Shown: piece by piece, positions 56,255 through 64,000 of the stretch | Layout: each line of letters starts with the position of its first letter | Numbering within the stretch: position 1 is the first letter of the stretch | From: Entophlyctis helioformis | Taxonomy: Eukaryota; Chytridiomycota; Chytridiomycetes; Chytridiales; Chytriomycetaceae | Length of the DNA: 64,000 nt | Direction of reading: 5' to 3' | Assembly (NCBI GenBank): GCA_025526915.1 | Contig: JAHLKH010000024.1 | Coordinates: forward strand, 124,001 to 188,000 | The notes under the pieces: generated by a model | What the model saw: the letters and a program-made list of their open reading frames with translations, nothing else | The model's database searches: none | Told to the model about the DNA's origin: nothing | Program-made: the position numbers and the translations under genes

Positions 56255-58374
56255 ATGACAACCGACCTCCGTGACACGATCCCAACGACGGCGCCTGCCA
56301 TGGCCTCCACGCCGGCCAAAGCGAGCAGCAGCAGCCCATCCGCCTCGTCAGCTTCGTTGGTCTTGCCGACCACACCAGTCGAGCCAGTCGAGCCAGCACA
56401 ACCAGCACAACCAGCACAACCAGCACAACCAGCACAACCAGCACAACCAGCACAACCAGCACAACCAGCACAACCAGCACAACCAGCGCCGGGCTCGTTC
56501 ATGTCGATGCTGTCGTCTCCCTTGGCGGCGCTCCCCTCGCAGCTGTCGTCGCAGCTGTCCTCCCAGCTGTCTGGCCTCTCCTCGCAGCTGTCGTTGCAGC
56601 TGTCTGGCCTCCCCTCGATCACAAACCCGTTCGCCACAAGCCCGCTGTCAATCGCAAACGACCCCTTCTCCGTTGAGGCCAGCGACGCCGCTGCTTCTTA
56701 TGAATGGACCCAGTGGTGGAGGACCCTCTTCGCCACTGACGCAATCAGCCAAACGCTGGCCTCCTTCTCCCTCTCGTCGGCTCTGTCCGGGACGCAGCCG
56801 CAATCCAACTCGTCCGTGTGCGGCCACAACCATGCGTTCCAATTCATGACGGGCGACTGCCTCGTTGTTCACGGCTACGTTGGATCGGTTCTGACCCACC
56901 AAGAGTCTGGTGTCCGCAAATGGCTCTCGCTTGAAGACCTCTTCAGCTTTGGCAGCACAAAGGATCTCAAGATCCCTTTACATCTGCGGGCGGGCGCCTC
57001 GGATCCGCACGTTGCCTCGAGGTAAGATGCATCTCAGGACGTTGACGGCCTCATGCGGAACGGATAGCTGACCAAACGCCGCGTGCTCTGGTGCAACACC
57101 CTTAGTTTGCTGGAAAGAGTTGGTTTTGTCAATATCCTGGGCGACCTTGCACAGGAACTGCGGGCCTGGCAGGAATGCTCAAAGGGTGCATTCCGCTTCA
57201 GGCCGTTTGCATACGACTGGCGCCGCGAGTTGCAGGTCTCGACGGATGACTTGCTCAAGCATGCAGAGTGTATCTACAACGAAAACGGCGGTCAGCCCAT
57301 CACCGTCATCGCACGTGCGTCCCACTCGCGTTGATGATCGTGTCGTTGGTGTGTGTGTTGCTCATGCACCTGTGATTGATGCAATGCAGACTCCATGGGT
57401 GGCCTAGTCACGCTGTCGGCAGTCAACAAAAGGCCAGAGCTGTTTCGAGGCGTCGTGTTTTGTGGCACGCCGTTTGGTCCAGTGCCAATGCTGCTTTGGG
57501 GGCTGCAGAAGCACGTCCCGATGGTTATCAACCGAGACTTTATGAGTCCGAGCTTTGTGTTTTTCTGCGCGCAGCTCGTTCGTGTTCCTTCCACGCGACG
57601 GCAAAGGCTATCTGGACCGCAACGATGACGACATTCTTGTCGACTTTTTCGACCCTCAGCAGTGCGTGACGGTTTGTTCTTTGCCAAATGGCCGCAGCCC
57701 GCCGATATAGTTTGCATCAGGCACGGATGCTGCTGCTGCTGACATTTTTGGACAGATGGTCAGATTTGTGTCTGTCGCAGGTCTTCCACGAGATGAGATC
57801 CAAGTATGAGCATGACCAAGCGCTTGACTACCTCGCACACACATTGGCTGCTGCACGGCAACTCCACCGGTCGCTGGCCTTCCAGCCAGCACTGGCGTCT
57901 GCATACCCAACGTTTGTAGCGGTAGCTTCAAGCAAATGGTCGACACCTATCCAGTTTCGTGCACAAGTTCGGCGATGCTCATCTGAAGATAAATCGGTCC
58001 ATCGCCGTCTGTCCAGAATAGCAGATGACAGCGGTCGAAGCAGCGCCATGGTGCGAAGCATGTCCATGAGCAGTATGCGGCCCGATCCATTCGGCCAAGT
58101 CGAGCTGGAGAATGACGCAGCACCGCCAGGACCGCAAAGATCGCGATACATCCCACCATCCCACCATCAGGACTTGGCCATATCTCATCCGTGTCGCTTT
58201 GGACCAGGCGATGGACTCGTTCCCTTTGCGTCAGCCTTGATGCCACAGGGCTACACCTCAACCATGGTTGAATCGACAGCAAACCATGTGCACATTATGA
58301 ATGATCTGGACAGCATCGCAAAGGCTCTCAAAATAGTGTTTAATGTCCAAGGAGATGTGGGCAATGTACAATAG
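56255..58374 (+). CDS. LCAT-like alpha/beta-hydrolase (putative lipase/acyltransferase)
   Basis: The start at 56255 reads [20 protein letters not shown] Pro-Ala-Gln repeat and [20 protein letters not shown] follow, then the catalytic domain: [15 protein letters not shown] (oxyanion-hole region), [10 protein letters not shown], a splice to [34 protein letters not shown] and [20 protein letters not shown]. There an intron (GTGCGT to ATGCAG, about 57316-57390) splits the His of the nucleophile-elbow [21 protein letters not shown] comes next. After another intron the C-terminal part has [17 protein letters not shown] (Asp) and [12 protein letters not shown] (His), completing a Ser-Asp-His triad. 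Ends at TAG near 58374. No signal peptide at this start. Confidence 0.72.
56393..56486 (+). repeat. (CCAGCACAA)n in-frame minisatellite
   Basis: About ten copies of a 9-bp unit encode Pro-Ala-Gln repeats near the N-terminus of the lipase-like protein. The copies are almost perfect, which suggests recent slippage or array turnover. Confidence 0.85.
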
Positions 58375-58488
58375 AAGAGTATGTTGCGATTTATTGCTCA
58401 CGAATTGCCCCCCAAAAGGAAGACGGCGAGCATTCAAGAACAATCATTTGTGCGAAACGACATGTGGAGAGACTGGAGTTGCGTGGAT

Positions 58489-61289
58489 TCAGTTATTGAG
58501 CACGCCAGAGTGGGCAAGAGCCATGATGGTGCCAACGAACGTCATGATCTAAACAGCAAAGCAATATCAGTGGTCAGTCAGAGTGGCAAGAACCATGTGC
58601 GGCACATGCGTCACGCACCATTTTGGGCTTGACTTCGACAATGTCCTCGGGAAGGACAAAGATGGTAGCGCCAAGCTTGCGAGCGATGGAGATGGCATAC
58701 TTTGCGTTGAGCTTTGCAGCCTCGTCTGTCGTGTTTGCAAAGACGGTACAGCCAGCGCTAAAGTGAGTCTCGGGTTGCAACCAAAGCATCAAGTTGGCAA
58801 TGCAACGTTCGCGTACCAGTGTTGCCAGCCGTCACAAGCTCGTAGTTGACCACGCCCTTTTTGATGGCATTGATCAGGTCGAGCAAGAAGACGCCAGAGT
58901 GCAGCGACGAGTCCTTGAAGTTGGTCATGCCCGACTGCTTGCCAGAGCCACGGACAGTCTCATTGGCCCACTTGATGATGGCTGCATCGGTAATGTCCTG
59001 GCCAGCCTTGGACAGCGACTTGAGCGTCTGCACAACATGCTCGCGCATAAGCTGCCAGACGAGACCTGGCCGAAAACACACATCCACGTTAGTCACGGAG
59101 AGCTGGCTGTTGCAGAGACAAGTGGTGCAATCACACCAAGAGTCAGGGTCTTGTTGCAGTCGAAAATGTCAGATCCCTGGATGCCGACGAGCGAAAACTT
59201 GAGCGACTTGCCGAGGACGATAGCATAGTTGCAGTTTTCGACCTTTTTGAACTTGCTGGCTATAGGCGCAGGCTTGTTGACCTTTTTCCAGTCGACAAGG
59301 CCTGGGTGGACCTTGTCCATGGCCTGAAGAAGGACAAGGCCGTCCTGAAAAACGTCCAAAACGATAAACGGCCAGTGTCAGTTGAAACTCGGGATCAGAC
59401 AGTGACAGAGGCAAACGGGCAAACCTGCAGGTCGTCAAAGAGGTTGTTGACAAAGGGATCAACACCGAGACTGTTGAGCCAAAGGGCAAAGGCTGTGATG
59501 CGTGTGTGGACAGTGAGACTAATGCTGCGCAGACTGCATTCTGCGTGAGCATCACAGCCAATTTACCTCTAGCCTCGCGGTCGCCTTCCGAGCTGAAGAG
59601 CCATTCGTCCAGCTGTGCCATCTCGGCCTCTGTGAGCTTTTCAAGACCCGGGCGGGTGTTGAATAGGTGGGCGACAAAGGCAAAGTTGAGCTTCTGGTTG
59701 CCCTCGACCATGGTCTTGGCCGTCAGGTACTTGCGGCAGTTGATCTTGTCTGCATTGACAAGGATCTAGCAAGACATGCCGCGCAGCATTGCAGTTGTTG
59801 AGCACCAGTGTGAGTGGCAATTAAAACCGAGTTGGAGCCAGCCAGCCAGCCATCCATCTGATAATCCAGCAAAGCAACAAACCTGCTCGGCACGCTGGTA
59901 GAGATCAGAAGTCTGCAAGGGAGCACGGGAGCAAAACTCTGGAGCGAGCTGGTTAAGGAGGACAGTGTAGTTTTCGCCATCCTATGATCAAGATACAAAC
60001 CACGCAGTGGAGTTGTGATTGGTGTTAGACGCGCTTGACGACCAAGGCAGTTCGAGTTGAGAAACGCGACTGGGAAATAGGTTTACCTTGATGTCCGAAG
60101 TAAAGTTGTTCACTTTACGCGAGTGGCCAGCCTTCTTGAGGTGATAATTGAACCAGCGCAAGAGGATCTGATCGGCAGGCAGCTTGAGAAAGTCCTCCAG
60201 CTGCTCACCAGGCTCGAGCAGACGGAACAGCTCGGGGTGAACCTTGATGTCAATGTTGGCTTGCAGGCCGATCTTGATGATCTGCCAAATAAGACCCAGA
60301 ATGAGGTGCTCGCGTCCATCAATGATGTCCTGCGAGCCAATGTTGACGACACTGCAGCCGATGGCCTTGGCAGAGTTGATGACAACATTGTTGTTCTCTG
60401 TCATCTGGAAGGTGTTGGACTTTTTGCCGGCGGTGGGGACATTGAGCACACGCTCATCGATGGTGCCAGGCTGAGCATCGTTGATCAGCTTGGCAAGAAT
60501 GAGACCATCTGCGAGTGCATGGGTAACGGGGTTAGTGTGAACCGTTGGTTCTGTACATGCACGCGATTCGTGAGGTGGCATGGCATACCCTTGGCCTCTG
60601 TGAAAATCTGCATTGAACGAGGGTCGATGGGCAGGCGGCTCTTGATGTCCTTGTCATTGGCCAGCTGCTGGTTGATGTGGACGGTGAACGACTCCTTCTC
60701 GTCCACGTTGATGGTGTGGGTCGTGTTCTCGAGGTGGCCGTGGAGGACAATCTTCTTGTCGTCACGGTCCGTCGAGCCACCCTTTTCCTCGCGAACCTTG
60801 GAAACAGCCTGTGGTGATGACGGAGGAGGGGTGTGTGTGTGTCGGACATTTCATGCGGACGGTGACGCGGAGATTAGACAAGCTGGGCCGAGGCGAGTGT
60901 GGTGCGAGACTGGATCTGGCGGACAAGGGGCAGCATGCAGACACGTACCTGCAGGAAGGCATCAAAGCTCACGAAGCCATTCTTGTCGACGAGCTGGAGA
61001 GCAGAGAACTTGGCCGTGACAGCCTGGAAACTCTCGCCTGACTTGGTCGAGAGAGCAGACAGGTCGCTGGGATGGACAAAGCCTGCATGTCCAACCAAGA
61101 GTGCGGCACGGCAACAGGCAAACGCATGGATACGCGTCAGGGGCGAGCGTCGTTGTGATGGCAAGGAGGCGTCTCGGGCATACCTTGGTTGTCCTTGTCG
61201 ATGGCCGTGAACTGCTGGTGGAAGGCGGCGATTTCAGAGGGCGTGAAGAAGGGGTAGCGGGCAGCGAGGGCGGTCGTGTTGATGCCCAT
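58489..61289 (-). CDS. Fimbrin/plastin, actin-bundling protein (Sac6-like)
   Basis: Fimbrin bundles actin through two tandem actin-binding domains of two CH domains each. The start at 61289 ([20 protein letters not shown]) opens the EF-hand region: [10 protein letters not shown], then [20 protein letters not shown] and [15 protein letters not shown]; the loops look degenerate. The CH region follows: [60 protein letters not shown] and [20 protein letters not shown], then [120 protein letters not shown] and [20 protein letters not shown]. It ends [16 protein letters not shown] at TGA 58489-58491. About ten short introns. An in-frame upstream extension exists but lacks fimbrin features. Confidence 0.9.
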
Positions 61290-61613
61290 GACGTTGTCTG
61301 TCGACGTGTACTGCTGGTAAGACGATGCCGAGTAGGACGGCGACGGCTGCGACGATTGGTGTTGCGAGAGGAAGAGCGACACGCCTGGGATTCGCTGCGG
61401 AGTTGTCGCAGCAGCAGAAGCAGCAGAAGCAGCAGCGGCGGCGCTCCTGGAAGGGGTCGGCAATTTGCAGTGATCGCGCGAGATCATCAGCACAAACGAG
61501 GGCGGATAAATGGCAGCGGGAACGAGAGAGCGAGGGCGTTCAAGAGGGTCAGACGGTGCAAAGGCAGGTAGGGCAAGGGGCACGCCAGAGCCGATCGCCC
61601 GCACACTTGGCAC

Positions 61614-62288
61614 TTACAGCGACGGGCGTGGCGACGGGTTCGGGCTGTCGCTTCGGCGGGCTGGCGCAGCAGCCGACACCGACTGGCGCTTCTGCAGCCA
61701 ATCTTGCTCGCGGTCGTCGCGCCAAGAGTCGGCGCTGGCGACTGCGGGGGCGGCGGCCTGTGCACTGGGTGCGCGAACAGGGGATGGGGCTGGGGCTGGG
61801 GCCGGGGCCGAAGAGGTCGGGAACAGCTGGCCGTACGACGGAACGGCTGCCGTTGGACGGGGCGGCTGCTGGAAGTGCTGCTGCGGTTGCGACTGCTGCT
61901 GGAACGCAGCAACGGTTGCCTTGATCGGCTTGGGAGGCGGCTGTGCACTGACGCCAGGGTTCGGACCGCCGAAACTGGCACCCTGGCCAGCACCAGCACC
62001 AGCACCAGCACCAGCACCGTAGCTGAAGCCTTTGGCGCTAAGCGGAGCAGCAGGGGCTGCCGAGACTGCCGAGACAGACTTGCGATTCTGGAGCCAGTCC
62101 TCCTCGCGAGTCTCACGCCAGTTTGCCGACGGCTGGCTGGCTGATGCACGGCCAGCAGGCGGTTGCTGCTGAGACTGCTCCTGGCTGGGCTCGTCTGAGG
62201 TGTCCCAGTCGTCCTCGTCGAGCGAGCTCGAGAGCGTCTTGACTGCAGGTGCGAACGATCCTGTGCTGAAGTCTCTGAAACCTGACAT
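61614..62288 (-). CDS. Uncharacterised protein with two WR-x-REEDWLQ repeats
   Basis: The start at 62288 reads MSGFRDFSTGSFAPAVKT, with LDEDDWDTSDEPSQEQ. Two copies of a short motif are clear: NWRETREEDWLQNRKSVSAV (about 62040-62135) and SWRDDREQDWLQKRQSVSAA (about 61665-61730). Between them the sequence is Gly/Ala/Gln/Pro rich (FSYGAGAGAGAGAG). The ORF ends at TAA 61614, but that triplet lies in CTGTAAGTG, a strong splice donor, so the gene probably continues with an unseen exon. I recognise no family; the motif pair may be a linear binding module. Confidence 0.5.
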   Translation of the reverse strand: MSGFRDFSTGSFAPAVKTLSSSLDEDDWDTSDEPSQEQSQQQPPAGRASASQPSANWRETREEDWLQNRKSVSAVSAAPAAPLSAKGFSYGAGAGAGAGAGQGASFGGPNPGVSAQPPPKPIKATVAAFQQQSQPQQHFQQPPRPTAAVPSYGQLFPTSSAPAPAPAPSPVRAPSAQAAAPAVASADSWRDDREQDWLQKRQSVSAAAPARRSDSPNPSPRPSL

Positions 62289-62389
62289 GTCCAGTTGGTG
62301 TTGAGTGGGGCGAGTCGGCCAAGCGACTGCCAAGCAGACCGTGGCTGGTTGGATCGCGCCGATACAGCTGATCCGAAAAGCCCTGATGA

Positions 62390-62872
62390 CACTCGCGCCT
62401 CCCCTTCACCGACGGCTGCTGCATCCTCTGCAACCAGAGTCTGAACGGCACCCACGAGTGGGCTCACTTTGTCGTCAGCTGCACCGGCCTCGCCATCCAA
62501 CGCGACGACGCCAACCTCGCCCCATTCATTGCCCAGATCTCGGAAGCCATCGAACACAAGCTCCCCGAATCCAACGATCCCGCCGCTCTCGCCGCGCTCG
62601 GCTATGACGACGATCTTCTGGCTACGTTTAGGACCATCCGAGTATCTACAAGAATCGACCAAGTGTACATAACGCTCCTCAGCGGAGGAGTTCTATCCGG
62701 TGTTGCGGACATTACAGAGTCTTGGCTCTGTGGTGACCAGCAACAAGTCAATGCACCTGGAGACGTGCGTCCACTCGCCTCGCGAATGTGCGCATTTCTT
62801 CAGGCGGCCCATGGTGTGTTCCAGCGTACTTTAAGGATACATCACCATGGACGTGTCGGACCAGGGGGATGA
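62390..62872 (+). pseudogene. Zinc-knuckle ORF fragment, possibly a non-LTR retrotransposon tail
   Basis: The frame is open from 62390 (after two stops) to TGA at 62870-62872 without a plausible ATG at the front. It begins LPFTDGCCILCNQSLNGTHE, then WAHFVVSCTGLAIQRDDANL. The C-x2-C...H-x4-C spacing resembles the zinc knuckle at the end of non-LTR reverse transcriptases. The remainder is unremarkable (LLSGGVLSGVADITESWLCG). The rest of an RT is absent, so it would be a 3' relic. It could also be an exon of an unknown gene. The 260 bp that follow hold nothing I recognise. Confidence 0.35.
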
Positions 62873-63132
62873 CATAACTGAGGGATCTACGCACGGCCTA
62901 AAGCTCGAAAGGGTACGGCATCTAGTGTCTTGGGGACTGGGAATCTTCTTGGAATGAACTTGTGCATCACCTAAAGAGAATGCTTGTGTGGGTTTAGCGG
63001 CAAGTGCAGGAGAGTCCGGATCTTGGCGCTGCGGCATTGAATGGGCCTTTTGCGGCCCACCAATCAGAGCATTTCAACCAAGATTTGAAACGAGGAATCA
63101 ATAATTTTTCTTCCCCCATTGTTCAGCAACTC

Positions 63133-64000
63133 ATGTCTGACTCAGCGCCACCAACCGAGCAGGTGGGAATCGGGAAATGTGTTCCCATTCATTGCCCAGC
63201 AACGTTGTTGACTCATGCTGTTGTGCTGCCAACCCTTGGCCAGGACTCGACCACAGAGCAGACGGTGATTGCTGCTCTGAAGCAACAGCTCGCCGACAGG
63301 GAGAAGCAGCTCGCCGACGAGAAAGCCCTCTTTGAGAAGAAGCTCGCCGACGCAGAGAATAAGGTCGCCGAGCTAACGAGGATTCAACAACAGCAGCAGC
63401 AGCAGCAGCAGTCAGACAGCTCTGAAACGACAGCACAGGAAGTCGCTCGTGGGAAATCATCGATGATCTCGAGAGTCCTGAACGATTCAGTTGTCGAGGG
63501 CTTCAAAGCCGAATTCCGCGATCCGAACGGCACGTTGGACGCGTTTTGCAAGTACGCCGACAAGATCGTCGCTGCGTGGAAGGACGGCAGAGACTATATT
63601 GCGCCAACTGGAACGATCCTGCAAGCGAGCTCGACTGGCAAGAGCCGCCTCATCGCGCAAGTCGGCCGCGAACGCTTTCTTTTCTTTGTGTGCCTCCGAG
63701 ACCAGAGCGAGGTTGCATATCCGCCTCGCAGCAAGATTGCAGACACGATCCCTGACAATCCAAAGCATTTCACGTCATGGGCGTTGGGACTCTTTGTCGT
63801 CTGCATTGAATACTTGACGGAGGTGCTTGGCGCCGACCCAGAGATGACGCCGGCCGAATGGATGGTCATGCAGGAAGATCCAGCCTTCTGGGACAAGATC
63901 CACGACAACATGGAAAAGTTCAAGGAGGAGAATCGGTTTGATGCGGTTTCGCAAACAACATCTGAGACGGATATCGTAGTGCCTGCGGATTTGCAAGATG
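63133..64000 (+). CDS. Crinkler-like P-loop NTPase protein, 3' partial
   Basis: The frame runs unbroken from ATG 63133 to the window end, so it is at least 289 residues and incomplete. N-terminus: a polar leader, then a coiled coil (VIAALKQQLADREKQLADEK and KKLADAENKVAEL) and a short polyQ. Next is VLNDSVVEGFKAEFRDPNGT, FCKYADKIVAAWKDGRDYIA, and a Walker A-like loop ILQASSTGKSRLIAQVG, followed by FFVCLRDQSEVAYPPRS. That order (STGKSR, then CLR, then YPPRS) is typical of the NTPase module in fungal and oomycete Crinkler-type proteins. A membrane helix or signal peptide is not seen. The effector or nuclease part would lie beyond the window. Function here is unknown. Confidence 0.55.
   Translation, partial: MSDSAPPTEQVGIGKCVPIHCPATLLTHAVVLPTLGQDSTTEQTVIAALKQQLADREKQLADEKALFEKKLADAENKVAELTRIQQQQQQQQQSDSSETTAQEVARGKSSMISRVLNDSVVEGFKAEFRDPNGTLDAFCKYADKIVAAWKDGRDYIAPTGTILQASSTGKSRLIAQVGRERFLFFVCLRDQSEVAYPPRSKIADTIPDNPKHFTSWALGLFVVCIEYLTEVLGADPEMTPAEWMVMQEDPAFWDKIHDNMEKFKEENRFDAVSQTTSETDIVVPADLQD

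Overview
The window is nuclear DNA of a eukaryote with a compact, GC-rich, intron-containing genome, most likely a zoosporic (chytrid-type) fungus. Fungal markers are Yop1, Rqc1/TCF25, an Mrh4-type mitochondrial helicase and fimbrin. HYLS1, a centriole/basal-body protein kept by ciliated or flagellated lineages, argues for a flagellated stage. Introns are short (mostly 50-150 bp, GT-AG), start codons of divergent genes lie only 50-400 bp apart, and many genes end in AATAAA. The species is an inference.

Layout, left to right. 1-5.8 kb: the end of a PLAC8 gene, a seven-helix membrane protein, a PilJ-like sensor protein and HYLS1. 5.9-17.8 kb: MED25 with long polyglutamine, pyroglutamyl peptidase I, an OGFOD1/Tpa1 hydroxylase, an Abraxas-like BRISC subunit, MIX23 and ADAT3. 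18-29.3 kb: YOP1/REEP5, PRPF38B, a Mei2-like RNA-binding protein, a low-complexity ORF and the mitochondrial DEAD-box helicase. 29.4-37.1 kb: an aftiphilin-like trafficking protein, a gene of unknown function and a large membrane-anchored amidohydrolase. 46.1-62.3 kb: an SNF2/Brahma remodeler, TCF25/RQC1, an LCAT-like lipase, fimbrin and unknown genes. 62.4-64 kb: a possible retroelement relic and the start of a Crinkler-like P-loop NTPase gene.

The most interesting part is 37.3-44.6 kb on the minus strand. The 3' half encodes a Fanzor-type (eukaryotic TnpB-like) RuvC nuclease, with a GIDWGE RuvC-I motif, a CPQC/CIPC zinc ribbon and an HRDVLGATNI RuvC-III motif. The 5' half encodes an XPG/FEN1-like nuclease with all seven expected acidic residues. 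Splice phases can be chained through most of the interval, so the two may be one gene: a flap-nuclease/RNA-guided-nuclease fusion or pair. An internally deleted relative (54.1-55.0 kb), a 3' fragment (26.6-26.8 kb) and a terminus-only relic (11.3 kb) share a terminal motif GGTCGATCGGGA, and three of these sites carry two CACGTG boxes 12 bp apart. This is a small local family of a mobile element.

Several conserved genes (SNF2, TCF25, OGFOD1 and the Fanzor gene) contain one-base frame breaks inside conserved sequence. Some are probably residual assembly indels, so apparent pseudogenisation should be read with caution.
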